Shown piece by piece: positions 9,161 through 17,445 of a DNA stretch of 64,000 bases. Position 1 is the stretch's first letter. Each line of letters opens with the position of its first letter. Both the position numbers and the translations under genes were made by a program. The stretch is from Methylocapsa sp. D3K7 (lineage in GTDB: Bacteria > Pseudomonadota > Alphaproteobacteria > Rhizobiales > Beijerinckiaceae), in contig NZ_CP123229.1 in the NCBI RefSeq assembly GCF_029855125.1, forward strand, positions 1,302,001-1,366,000, in the 5' to 3' direction. The notes below the pieces were generated by a model. The model did no database searches. It was not told where the DNA came from and was given only the letters and a program-made list of their open reading frames with translations.

Positions 9161-10960
9161 ATGCCGATTAAGTTTAAGCCTGCCCGGATTGATAGTGACC
9201 GGTCTTGCACCCGCCGCGTCCGGCTCAGAATTGCAGCGGTCTCGCTCGCCGCGCTGGTTTTTCCCGCGGCCCTGGCAAGCGCGGAAGCCCGGTCCCGCGA
9301 CAATTTGGCGATCGCAACCCCTTTTGAGGTTGGCGAAAGCCCCTCCGGCAATTATCTCGCGGCGCTTATCGCCGGTTCCGAGCACGACACGGTGGCTGCG
9401 GCGACGTTTTTCCGCGAAGCTTTGCGATTTGATCCGCACAATTCCAATTTGATCGAGCGGGCCTTCGTCGCGGCGGTTTCCAACGGCAATATGCAAGATG
9501 CTTTCAGCCTCGCTGACCGCCTGCTCGCCCACGATCCCAACAACAGCCTCGCCCGTCTCGCGCTTGGCGTGAAAGCCATCAAGGCGAAGCATTTCGCCGC
9601 TGCCCGGGCCTATTTCACCAAAGGAGGCGCCGGCCAGCAGCGCGATATTACCGCTACGCTCTTGACGGCTTGGACCTATGCGGGTGCCGGGGATACGCGC
9701 CAGGCGCTCGCCATTGTCGACAAGCTTCACGGCGAAAATTTCGGGGTTTTCCGGGATTATCATGCCGCCCTCATTGCCGATGCGGCAAGCAATCCCCAGG
9801 AAGCCTTGAAGCGCATGAAACTGGCGTATGCCGCCGACAAGAACACGCTCAGGCTTGTCGATGCCTATGCCCGGTTCATGTTTCGCCGCGGCGACCGCGA
9901 GGAAGCCGTGCGCGCCTATGAGGCTTTTGATCAGATTCTCCCCAACCATCCCATTGTCGGGGCGGCGCTCGCCAATCTCAAGGCGGGCAAGCCTGTCAGT
10001 CCCCTCGTCAAGGATGCCCAGGAGGGTGCAGCGGAAGTCCTTTATGGTCTCGGCGCCGCTGGCGGCCAGCAAGGCGATGAACTCGCCGCCATGATCTATC
10101 TCCGGCTCGCCCTCTATCTGACGCCGCAAAACAGTCTCGCCATCATCACTCTTGGTGATCTCTGCGAGCGCATCAAGCAGAACGAACAAGCCATCGATGT
10201 TTATGGAATGGTGCGCGAAGACGATCCGTTACGCGCCACCGCCGATATCCAAACCGGCCAGATCCTCGAAACCCTGGGCCGCCCCGACGAGGCCGCCAAA
10301 TATCTCAAACGGATCGTTGACGAAAACCCAAAAAATCAGGACGCATTGTCGGCGCTCGGCAATCTGCAGCGCGCGCATAAGCATTACGCCGAAGCCATCG
10401 ATACCTATACGCTGGCTTTGGCTGGGAAGGGCAAGCCGGAGAAAACCGATTGGCCCATTTATTACTTCCGGGGCATTTCCTATGAGCGCGAGAAGCGCTG
10501 GCCGGAAGCGGAGGCCGATCTCGTCCAGGCCCTCGCCCTTTATCCCGATCAGCCGCTGGTCCTGAATTATCTCGGCTACAGCTGGGTAGATCAGAATATG
10601 AATCTCGACGAAGCCTTCAACATGCTGCGCCGCGCCGTCGAACTGCGGCCGACCGATGGCTATATCGTCGATAGCCTCGGCTGGGCCAACTACAAGCTCG
10701 GCCACAACGATGAAGCGGTCAAGCAACTCGAACGGGCGATCGACCTCAAGGCCTCGGACCCTGTCATCAATGACCATCTCGGGGACGCCTATTGGCGGGC
10801 TGGCCGCAAACTCGAAGCGCATTTCCAATGGAACCACGCGCGCGACCTCGATCCCGAGCCGGAGGATAAAGTCAAGATCCTGCAGAAGATCGAGCATGGT
10901 CTCGACGATGTTCCAAATCCCGCCGCGGCGGAAGCCGAGCCGAAAAAGAATGGAGGCTGA
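9161..10960 (+). CDS. TPR-repeat protein, probably exported
   Basis: A 599-aa (from 9161) tetratricopeptide-repeat protein. A basic N-terminus is followed by a hydrophobic segment ending ALASAEA, which looks like a signal peptide. TPR units follow one another through the chain; the clearest are in the C-terminal half (NYLGYSWVDQNMNLDEAF, DSLGWANYKLGHNDEAVKQL, NDHLGDAYWRAGRKLEA). The family is widespread in Alphaproteobacteria as periplasmic or membrane-associated scaffolds; the partner here is unknown. The frame is open from 9086; the ATG at 9161 is favoured because the signal peptide follows it. It ends 110 bases before ispE, a neighbour pairing common in this group. Confidence 0.85.
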   Translation: MPIKFKPARIDSDRSCTRRVRLRIAAVSLAALVFPAALASAEARSRDNLAIATPFEVGESPSGNYLAALIAGSEHDTVAAATFFREALRFDPHNSNLIERAFVAAVSNGNMQDAFSLADRLLAHDPNNSLARLALGVKAIKAKHFAAARAYFTKGGAGQQRDITATLLTAWTYAGAGDTRQALAIVDKLHGENFGVFRDYHAALIADAASNPQEALKRMKLAYAADKNTLRLVDAYARFMFRRGDREEAVRAYEAFDQILPNHPIVGAALANLKAGKPVSPLVKDAQEGAAEVLYGLGAAGGQQGDELAAMIYLRLALYLTPQNSLAIITLGDLCERIKQNEQAIDVYGMVREDDPLRATADIQTGQILETLGRPDEAAKYLKRIVDENPKNQDALSALGNLQRAHKHYAEAIDTYTLALAGKGKPEKTDWPIYYFRGISYEREKRWPEAEADLVQALALYPDQPLVLNYLGYSWVDQNMNLDEAFNMLRRAVELRPTDGYIVDSLGWANYKLGHNDEAVKQLERAIDLKASDPVINDHLGDAYWRAGRKLEAHFQWNHARDLDPEPEDKVKILQKIEHGLDDVPNPAAAEAEPKKNGG

Positions 10961-11070
10961 CCGCGCCCCTTGCGGTCACCTCTCACGCGCCCCGAATATT
11001 GCGCGGGTTTTTTGCCCTCCAATTCCCTTGATCTCGAAGACGCGCTATTGGACTTCGCTCCAGGTTCCCT

Positions 11071-11946
11071 TTGCCACATATCCTCACCGAACGCGCGCCT
11101 GCGAAAATCAATCTGACCCTTCATATCGTCGGCCGCCGCGCCGACGGCTACCACAATCTCGAAAGCCTGGTCGCGTTTTCGCGTGGCGGCGACACGCTGA
11201 GTCTTACTCCCGGCAACCCGCTTTCCCTCTCGATCGAGGGGCCGGCGGCCGAGGCCTCGGGACGCGTTGAAGATAATCTCGTGTTGCGCGCGGCAGCTCA
11301 TTTTGTGAAGCGGTTTCCCGGCGCAAAGCTCGGCGCCTTTCATCTTGTCAAACGTCTGCCCGTCGCGGCGGGCCTTGGCGGCGGTTCGTCTGACGCGGCG
11401 GCGGCGCTGCGTCTGCTTGCGCGCGCCAACGCGCTCTCCCTCGAAGATCCGCTTCTCTTCGAGCTCGCCAAAGCAACCGGGGCCGATGTTCCGGTCTGTC
11501 TCCTGCGCCGCGCTCGAATAATGCGGGGCGTCGGTGATGAGCTTGGGCCGCTCCTCGCGCTGCCGCCACTCATGGGCCTGCTCGTCAATCCGGGCCACCC
11601 GGTTGAGACGAAAGCCGTCTTCGCCCGCATGAAGATCGCGCCGGGTGTACCAACCGGTTTCGGCGGCCATCCCGAGCTTGTCCCTGATATGTCTGCCAGC
11701 ACATTGCTCGCTGCCCTCCACAAAGGCCGCAACGACATGGAGGCGGCGGCCTGTCTGCTGGCTCCCATCATCAGCGATGTGCTGTCGGTGCTTTCTGCGG
11801 CGCCTGGCTGCCGCCTTTCCCGTATGTCGGGCTCCGGCGCGACCTGCTTTGCGCTCTTCAAGGATTGCCGCTCCGCCGCGCGCGCCAAGAAAGCCATACT
11901 CCAAGCGCATCCGCATTGGTGGGCGAAAGTCTCGGTTCTGGGTTGA
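11071..11946 (+). CDS. ispE: 4-(cytidine 5'-diphospho)-2-C-methyl-D-erythritol kinase
   Basis: GHMP kinase of the non-mevalonate isoprenoid pathway; phosphorylates CDP-methylerythritol using ATP. The 291-aa product shows the N-terminal APAKINLTLHIVGRRADGYH signature, the Gly-rich ATP loop PVAAGLGGGSSDAAAAL at about residues 94-110, the ATGADVPVCL block, and the C-terminal SRMSGSGATCFALF motif. The start at 11071 is a TTG giving MPHILTERAPAKIN; no ATG is available at the expected position. A short region resembling codons near the 3' end of this gene recurs at 13714-13770. Confidence 0.93.
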   Translation: MPHILTERAPAKINLTLHIVGRRADGYHNLESLVAFSRGGDTLSLTPGNPLSLSIEGPAAEASGRVEDNLVLRAAAHFVKRFPGAKLGAFHLVKRLPVAAGLGGGSSDAAAALRLLARANALSLEDPLLFELAKATGADVPVCLLRRARIMRGVGDELGPLLALPPLMGLLVNPGHPVETKAVFARMKIAPGVPTGFGGHPELVPDMSASTLLAALHKGRNDMEAAACLLAPIISDVLSVLSAAPGCRLSRMSGSGATCFALFKDCRSAARAKKAILQAHPHWWAKVSVLG

Positions 11947-12013
11947 GGTGAGCCGGAGGCGCCCTACTTCAGAAGCGGTAAAGACGGAAGACAGCGAGAG
12001 CGGAGCACAAGCG

Positions 12014-13036
12014 ATGCGGCAGATCTGGATCACGAAATTTGGCCCGCCCGAGGTTCTCGCCGTCAAGCAAGCGCCCGATCCCGAACCGAAGCCCGGCGAG
12101 GTGCGTATTCGCGTGGAAGCGAGCGGTGTCAATTTCGCGGACATCGTCGGCCGCGTCGGCCTTTATCCCGACCTGCCGCCCATTCCGGTCGTTCCCGGCT
12201 ATGAGGTCAGCGGTCACATCGACGCGATAGGCGCGGATGTCGATACGAGCTGGATCGGCCGCGATGTCCTGGCGACGACCCGCTTCGGTGGTTATGCGGA
12301 TGTGATCTGTCTCCCACTGCAACAAATCTTTGCCCGCCCGCCTGGCATGTCCGCGTTGGAAGCCGCGGCACTTCCGGTCAATTATTTCACGGCCTGGCAG
12401 CTTGTCGTCGTGATGGGCGGATTGAAGCCGGGCGAGACGGTTCTCGTGCATTCGGCGGGCGGCGGCGTCGGCATTGCCGCTACGCAAATCGCAAAGCACA
12501 TTGGCGCCACCGTCATCGGCACCGCATCGGCCTCCAAACATGCTGAACTGCGGGCTCTCGGCGTCGATCATTTGATCGATTACCGCACCGAGGATTTCGA
12601 GGTGCGGGCGCGCCAAATCACCCAGGGCCGCGGTGTCGAACTCATCCTCGATGCCATCGGCGGCGACTCGCTCAAAAAGGGATACCGCCTGCTCGCGCCG
12701 ACTGGACGGCTCGGCATGTTCGGCATTTCCTCGGCGGTGACGCAGAAGCAACGCCGCCTGATAGATATGCTTGCAATGCTTGCCAACACGCCTTGGTTTC
12801 AGTTCAACCCAATGTCGCTGATCAACGCCAACAAGGGCGTGTTCGGCGTCAATGTGGGCCATCTTTGGGGCGAGACGGACCGCCTTCGCAGCTGGGGCGA
12901 GCAACTTCTCGATCTATGGACGCAAGGCGTCATCAAGCCAAAAATTGCGCAAAGTTTTAAATTTGATGACGCAGCCGCAGCCCATCACTTCATCCAAGAC
13001 CGCAAAAACATCGGCAAGGTTCTTCTCGTGCCCTAG
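12014..13036 (+). CDS. Zinc-independent quinone oxidoreductase-like MDR protein
   Basis: A medium-chain dehydrogenase/reductase of 340 aa related to NADPH:quinone reductases and VAT-1-like proteins. The GroES-like fold covers about residues 1-125 (VEASGVNFADIVGRVGLYP, VPGYEVSG), and the Rossmann NAD(P) motif HSAGGGVG is at 146-153. The Cys ligands of zinc alcohol dehydrogenases are absent. The substrate cannot be deduced. GGAG about 8 bases before the ATG at 12014 supports the start; the frame is open further upstream inside the end of ispE but lacks a signal there. It converges with the peroxiredoxin gene, 18 bases apart. Confidence 0.85.
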   Translation: MRQIWITKFGPPEVLAVKQAPDPEPKPGEVRIRVEASGVNFADIVGRVGLYPDLPPIPVVPGYEVSGHIDAIGADVDTSWIGRDVLATTRFGGYADVICLPLQQIFARPPGMSALEAAALPVNYFTAWQLVVVMGGLKPGETVLVHSAGGGVGIAATQIAKHIGATVIGTASASKHAELRALGVDHLIDYRTEDFEVRARQITQGRGVELILDAIGGDSLKKGYRLLAPTGRLGMFGISSAVTQKQRRLIDMLAMLANTPWFQFNPMSLINANKGVFGVNVGHLWGETDRLRSWGEQLLDLWTQGVIKPKIAQSFKFDDAAAAHHFIQDRKNIGKVLLVP

Positions 13037-13054
13037 GCAGTCAGGGATTGATGC

Positions 13055-13624
13055 CTATGGCTTGTGATCCTCATGCCATTTCCGGACGGCAGCTAGCGCA
13101 TTCTCGATGTGCTTCTCGGCGCTGGAATCCGAGTAGGCGTAAAGAATCTTTCCATCCGGCGAAATCACATAGGAAATGCGGTGGGCAAAAAGCGCGCCGG
13201 CAACCGGAAGGGTGAAGGCGGCGTCATAAGCCTTGATGACCGAAAAACTGGGGTCCGCCCCCACCGGGAATTTGTCGCGGCATTCCTTCGTTGAAAAGTC
13301 GCGTTGCACCGCGATCTTGTCGCCCGAGAGACCTATGACGCTCGCGCCGGCCGCCGCAAAATTCTCGATGTTGTCGGCAAATTCATGTGCCTCGAGCGTG
13401 CAGACGCTCGTGAAGGATTTGGGATAGAAGTAGAGAACCACTGGTCCTTTTTTCAAAGCTTCGGCGAGGGAGAATTTGAACTCCTTGCCGCCCAGCGCCG
13501 CATCCACGGTGAAGTCCGGCGCGGCATCGCCCGGCTTCAACGCCGCCCAGGCGGGGGTTCCGGAGAGGCCAAGACAAATTGAGAGGACCAGACAAACACA
13601 GAAGAATAGAGCCGACGGCTTCAC
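13055..13624 (-). CDS. Periplasmic peroxiredoxin (AhpC/TSA family)
   Basis: Thiol peroxidase of 189 aa with an N-terminal signal peptide (FFCVCLVLSICLGLSG, cleaved near AWA), so it acts outside the cytoplasm. The peroxidatic Cys is C75 in KSFTSVCTLEAHEF, and C115 (STKECRDKF) may be the resolving Cys in a bacterioferritin-comigratory (Prx5/BCP-like) scheme. The reductant is unknown; a periplasmic thioredoxin-like protein is the usual partner. The gene stands alone, facing away from the 190-base region before the DUF11 gene. Confidence 0.88.
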   Translation of the reverse strand: MKPSALFFCVCLVLSICLGLSGTPAWAALKPGDAAPDFTVDAALGGKEFKFSLAEALKKGPVVLYFYPKSFTSVCTLEAHEFADNIENFAAAGASVIGLSGDKIAVQRDFSTKECRDKFPVGADPSFSVIKAYDAAFTLPVAGALFAHRISYVISPDGKILYAYSDSSAEKHIENALAAVRKWHEDHKP

Positions 13625-13713
13625 TTGGCGCCTCCGTTTGTTTGTGCTCGTCCGGTTACATAATGGTACCCCCGATCAAATCAACACTGGTGGATTGGAA
13701 GTTGCTACATTCG

Positions 13714-13770
13714 GGTGTTCTGATGCTTTCGGCAGCGCTCGGCTGCCGCTTTACCCGCATGTCGTCGGGC
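13714..13770 (+). pseudogene. Possible remnant of an ispE 3' region
   Basis: Over 39 bases (about 13726-13764) this intergenic stretch matches the functional ispE (about 11800-11838) at all but 7 positions, in the same reading frame: it reads LSAALGCRFTRMS where ispE reads LSAAPGCRLSRMS. Most base differences are synonymous, as expected of a diverged coding copy. The match fades on both sides and no start is present. Chance similarity cannot be excluded. Confidence 0.4.
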
Positions 13771-13808
13771 GCAGATGCGTGCAAAAAAGCGATGTTGCAC
13801 GCATCTGC
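13771..13808 (-). terminator. Hairpin after the DUF11 gene
   Basis: A perfect 14-bp inverted repeat (GCAGATGCGTGCAA, 10-base loop, TTGCACGCATCTGC) begins 7 bases beyond the stop of the minus-strand DUF11 gene. The position suggests a terminator, though a T-tract is not evident. Confidence 0.6.
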
Positions 13809-13814
13809 CGAGTG

Positions 13815-15734
13815 TCAGGGTCTGAGCCCGCTAGAATGGAAATTGACTTTTCCAGTCGCCGAGTTGTTGCCACTGTTGGGGTCAGGCGTGGTGCTCGTCA
13901 CCGTGGCCGTGTCGCTTATAGTGCCGAAAACCTTGGTGGTGAAGACGACGTGAGTGGTCTGCACAGCGCCGGCAACGAGGGTACCCAGATTGCAGGCCAA
14001 CGTCGTCGCCGTTGTGGGACCGATCGGTGTCGCAGGCGCGCAGGCTGCCCCGCTGACGGCGTCAACGGTAAATTTGACCCCGCTCACGATCGCATCATTC
14101 AAGACAGCGTTCTGTGCGTCCGACACGCCAAGGTTGGAGACTTGGATGTCGCAGAAAGCCGGATGCCCTGTCAGTGCGAATGGGGTGGGGCCACACGTCT
14201 TCACTAGCTGCAAATCGGCCGATTGCGTGACCAGTGTGCTGGCGGAAGACGTGTTGTTGGCGGGATTGGGATCGGTCTCGTTGGCCGTGACGCTTGCAGT
14301 GTTGGTAATCGCCGGAGTTACGAAGCTTGATGGAACATTAGCCGTGATGGTGAACGACATACTCAACCCGTTCGCCAAAGTCCCGAGATTGCAGGTGACA
14401 GGCGACCCTGAGCAGGAGATGGAGCTCATCTTGAATGTCGTGCCTGCTGGCAGTGGGTCGGTCACGACGACATTGGTCGCGTTATTCGGGCCTAGGTTGG
14501 ACACATTGATGGTATAGGTCAGTGTCGTTCCCGCTACCACCGTGCTGGGCGCGGTCTTTGTGATCGCAAGATCTGCTTCAGATTGGCCCACTGGGGTTGT
14601 GGCCGCACAAGCCGACGAGCCGCCAGCACTGCTCTCCTCGAAAATGATTGCCGGGCCCGGCAGCGATGCGGTGGGAGCAGTTGGCCCGAAGTTGAGATTG
14701 TTGGTCTCGCCCGTAAAGCCTGTCGACACGCAGGTGGGGGCAGCCGTGCCGCCGTAAGTAATCCTCGTCCTGGGGATGACCGTCGATCCGCTGTTGAAGG
14801 TGGCTTGGGATGGGGGTCCGCAAGTGTCGCCGAAGACGTTGAACTCGGCAATCTGCCAGTTCGCTGCTAAATTAACGAGGTTGTCACCCGTCGCCGCGTG
14901 GAGGGTGGTTCCGTCGAACAAGCTGACACTGTCGCCCCCCCCATTAACCGTACCGGTCAGTACCAGATTGCCAAGGTTCGAAATCGGTTGAACAGGCACG
15001 GATGCCGCATTCGTGCTGTTCCTGAAACAACTGCCCGCGAAGGTATTCCATCCCGCAGGGCAGGGATTGTTGAAATTAAGCAGCCAATATTGAATGTATG
15101 TGGACACAAAAGCAGGGGTGTTGGAGTATATGAATTGCTCCCACCCCTGGCATGCCGCCGGGACTGCCGCACCGCTGCAGGCCGGGACGTTGCCGCTGCT
15201 GTTTGTGAAGAAGTTCGTGTTGAGCTGGAGCGAAAAGATGTTGGGGACACCCGAGACTGGGCTTGTGCACCCGCTGCTCCATGTAGTTCCCGTCTCGCTC
15301 GTCACGCCGGTTACAGTGTCGAAAGAGCCGATTGACTGGGATATGAAGCCACTCGGCGCCTGGGCCGAAACGTCGTTGCCATTACCGATGACTTGGGGCG
15401 ACGAAAGCCCGCGCCGCGGCCCCTGCGGATTGGGTGGCGGGGTAGTGCACGGAACCTCCTGCCACCCGCTGTTCGGATAGGTGGCCGTAAAGCATCCCTT
15501 CTTGGGCGTGGCAGTCCGCGCCATGCCCGCCCGCCACACCTCGCGCCTCGCGGCCTCCGCGGGCGACCGTTGTGCAGTTGTGCCTTGCTGAGCAGAGGAT
15601 GCTTGGCTCAGTATAAGCCACTGTAGCAGGCTCGCGGCGAACATGATGCCAAGAAATTTCGTGACGCGTCCCGTGACCAAAGAGAAGACCGGTAATCCTA
15701 CGAAGATTGCAAATAAAATGACGAACTTAATCAT
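13815..15734 (-). CDS. Secreted DUF11-repeat surface protein
   Basis: A 639-aa protein. Two hydrophobic N-terminal segments (residues 2-20 and about 28-47, ending near SSAQQG) are consistent with a signal peptide or membrane anchor. The central part (about 130-380) is Ser/Thr/Asn/Gly-rich, beta-type sequence with paired Cys. The C-terminal third has two DUF11 repeats: ADLAITKTAPSTVVAGTTL...NLGPNNATNVVVTDPLPAG and ADLQLVKTC...NLGVSDAQNAVLND. DUF11 modules are found in exported cell-surface proteins; the function is not known. GGGGGGAAC precedes the ATG. Its composition (many Ser, Thr and Asn) differs from neighbouring housekeeping genes, which may indicate acquisition. Confidence 0.85.
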   Translation of the reverse strand: MIKFVILFAIFVGLPVFSLVTGRVTKFLGIMFAASLLQWLILSQASSAQQGTTAQRSPAEAARREVWRAGMARTATPKKGCFTATYPNSGWQEVPCTTPPPNPQGPRRGLSSPQVIGNGNDVSAQAPSGFISQSIGSFDTVTGVTSETGTTWSSGCTSPVSGVPNIFSLQLNTNFFTNSSGNVPACSGAAVPAACQGWEQFIYSNTPAFVSTYIQYWLLNFNNPCPAGWNTFAGSCFRNSTNAASVPVQPISNLGNLVLTGTVNGGGDSVSLFDGTTLHAATGDNLVNLAANWQIAEFNVFGDTCGPPSQATFNSGSTVIPRTRITYGGTAAPTCVSTGFTGETNNLNFGPTAPTASLPGPAIIFEESSAGGSSACAATTPVGQSEADLAITKTAPSTVVAGTTLTYTINVSNLGPNNATNVVVTDPLPAGTTFKMSSISCSGSPVTCNLGTLANGLSMSFTITANVPSSFVTPAITNTASVTANETDPNPANNTSSASTLVTQSADLQLVKTCGPTPFALTGHPAFCDIQVSNLGVSDAQNAVLNDAIVSGVKFTVDAVSGAACAPATPIGPTTATTLACNLGTLVAGAVQTTHVVFTTKVFGTISDTATVTSTTPDPNSGNNSATGKVNFHSSGLRP

Positions 15735-15890
15735 GACAGTTCCCCCCGAACCGCGTAATTAATTACATTTAAAAACAGAAGCTAATTGACTATAAATACA
15801 TCCTTAGGTCAAGTTTTTTCAAGTGTTCGCAACCATCAGAGCGTGAGGCGATTTTGTTAAGTGTCTGATCTGAAATTAAGTTGAGTGGTA

Positions 15891-16277
15891 TTAGGTCGGT
15901 ATTCCCACCACGCAGAAACCATTGCCAAACGGATCGCTGCAAAATGCGATGGGTGGGCGTGCACCACCTTCGAATTTTTGCTCACATTTCGCTCCAGCGT
16001 TCACTGCCTTTGCCAAGAAGGCTTCAAAATCCTCGACATGAAAGTCAATATGAACTGGCGTCCAGTGTCGCTCATATCGACGAATTTCGTCTGTTCCCTT
16101 GGCCGGTTTGCTTCCAGCTGATTTTTCGATCAATCCGATTTGGGAGTTTCCACATTTGAGAATGACGTATGTCGCCACTGGTCGAGCGATCTCGGAAAGT
16201 CCCAATGCGTCGCGATAGAATCGCAGACCTTCCTCAAGCAGCGGAACGTCAATTGAAACTGAGTACTTCATACTCAT
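15891..16277 (-). CDS. VOC (glyoxalase/bleomycin-resistance) superfamily protein
   Basis: A 128-aa single VOC module pair: beta-alpha-beta-beta-beta units around SIDVPLLEEGLRFYRDALGL at the start and HIDFHVEDFEAFLAKAVNAG, FCSDPFGNGFCVVG at the end. Members bind a metal and act on varied small molecules or sequester antibiotics; the substrate is not predictable. The ATG at 16277 is preceded by AAAGAG; an ATG two codons later is also possible. The 155 bases between it and the DUF11 gene are AT-rich and include the palindrome GTAATTAATTAC. Confidence 0.82.
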   Translation of the reverse strand: MSMKYSVSIDVPLLEEGLRFYRDALGLSEIARPVATYVILKCGNSQIGLIEKSAGSKPAKGTDEIRRYERHWTPVHIDFHVEDFEAFLAKAVNAGAKCEQKFEGGARPPIAFCSDPFGNGFCVVGIPT

Positions 16278-16409
16278 GCTCTTTGGTGTTCGTGTCGAAA
16301 TCGCGTTGAGTCATATCAGATGGTTAGCTTGATAGCTGCCATGATCGCTGATTTTGCGGTTTTGCAACGAACCAGAGGAAATCGTTGATGCGGGCCGATA
16401 CCACTCGCG

Positions 16410-16518
16410 CCGCATGTCGCGCCATCTTGCGGCAGTACGTTTGCGCAAGTTGTCAATCGTACCAAAATCTTTCGCGTGAAACAGTTTTGTCCGATTCCCA
16501 GACGGGAATCGGACAAAA
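16410..16518. repeat. Composite palindromic repeat, copy A
   Basis: About 108 bases that match copy B (17321-17428) in the same orientation, colinear at an offset of 910 bases. It contains TTTGCGCAA, CAATCGTACC, a degenerate parS-like palindrome (CTTTCGCGTGAAAC, 16469-16482) and a hairpin built from GTCCGATTCCC and GGGAATCGGAC. The rest of the 16278-16642 gap holds no credible gene. Confidence 0.8.
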
Positions 16519-16642
16519 TCCTGCAACAATACAGAGCGGCGGAGATGAGACTCAGCGCACGAGAACGGAAGTTTTTCCTCGCGCGCCGATGGACCAGGCT
16601 CAACCTCCGATGTGCCGTTCGCGGGTCCGGACATTCGTTCCC

Positions 16643-17011
16643 TTACCCACCATAGTAGTTCGACCCCCCACGCTGGCCGTCTCCCCCACGGATGCCGCCA
16701 GTGTTGCCGCCCCAGCGTTGATTGCTGTAGCCATGGTACTTGCCATAGGTGGGGCGGAATGTCCCCTTCGCGCGCATCATCGCAGGCCGCTCGATGGCAG
16801 GCGCAGTCTTACGAGCCATCGCTGGCGCTGCGACCCTGCCCGCTGGCATTGCGGGCTGGGCCGCCGGAGTCGCGACCTTGAACGCCGGAGCCGGTGCTCC
16901 CAATCCGTTAGTATGGCCACCACCCATTCCACCGCCGCCGCCACCACGCGCGAGGGCGGCACCTGAGAAGACGAGGGCCGAGCTCAGAATGAAAATTTTG
17001 AGAGTATTCAT
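16643..17011 (-). CDS. Small secreted Gly/Ala/Pro-rich protein
   Basis: A 122-aa predicted exported protein of unknown function. The ATG at 17011 is preferred over one at 17041 because AAGGA lies about 8 bases before it and the signal peptide (MNTLKIFILSSALVFSGAALA) starts there. The mature chain has a Gly-rich head (GGGGGGMGGGH), an Ala/Pro/Met-rich middle rich in basic residues, and a Gly/Tyr/Asn-rich tail. It lies between two direct repeats (copies A and B), which may bound a duplicated or mobile segment. No homologous family is recognised. Confidence 0.65.
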   Translation of the reverse strand: MNTLKIFILSSALVFSGAALARGGGGGGMGGGHTNGLGAPAPAFKVATPAAQPAMPAGRVAAPAMARKTAPAIERPAMMRAKGTFRPTYGKYHGYSNQRWGGNTGGIRGGDGQRGGSNYYGG

Positions 17012-17320
17012 GTTCACTATCCTTTTCACCGGAAATTGCATGATTGCTGCCCGGGTGAGTTGCAGTTAATGCGTGCCCGCTGGAAATAACGTGCGGGCGC
17101 ACACTGTTGAGAAGGGATAGCTGTTTGGGCCTCGACGTGATGTGCCGGCCACGCGCTTGGAAAGCGCGCAGCGTTCGTCTCCGCTTTTGGATCAGGCAAT
17201 CTGTGATTGAGATCTAGCGCGTGTCGTCCAGGTAGAACATGGCGTTGAAGCCAACAGCAAAAATCGCAGGGCGAAAGCTTAATCCTCTCACAAAATTTCG
17301 CTTTCCCAAAATCCCTGCAC

Positions 17321-17428
17321 CGCACATCGCGCCGTCTTGCAAGGGTACGTTTGCGCAAATCGTCAATCGTACCGAAACGTTTCACGTGAAACACTTTCGT
17401 CCGATTGGCATATGAAATCGGACGAAAC
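17321..17428. repeat. Composite palindromic repeat with a parS-like core, copy B
   Basis: Same element as copy A. The core GTTTCACGTGAAAC (17379-17392) is a perfect 14-bp palindrome matching the bacterial parS consensus, followed by a GTCCGATT...AATCGGAC hairpin. The remaining part of the 17012-17445 gap contains no recognisable gene; a minus-strand ORF reading FHVKRFG is produced by the palindrome itself. Confidence 0.82.
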
Positions 17429-17445
17429 TGATGGATAAAACATCA

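Noticed and set aside
16311..17394. Minus-strand ORFs sharing FHxKxFGTIDxLRKRT
   Set aside because: The similarity is produced by translation of repeats A and B, including the parS-like palindrome; not independent genes.
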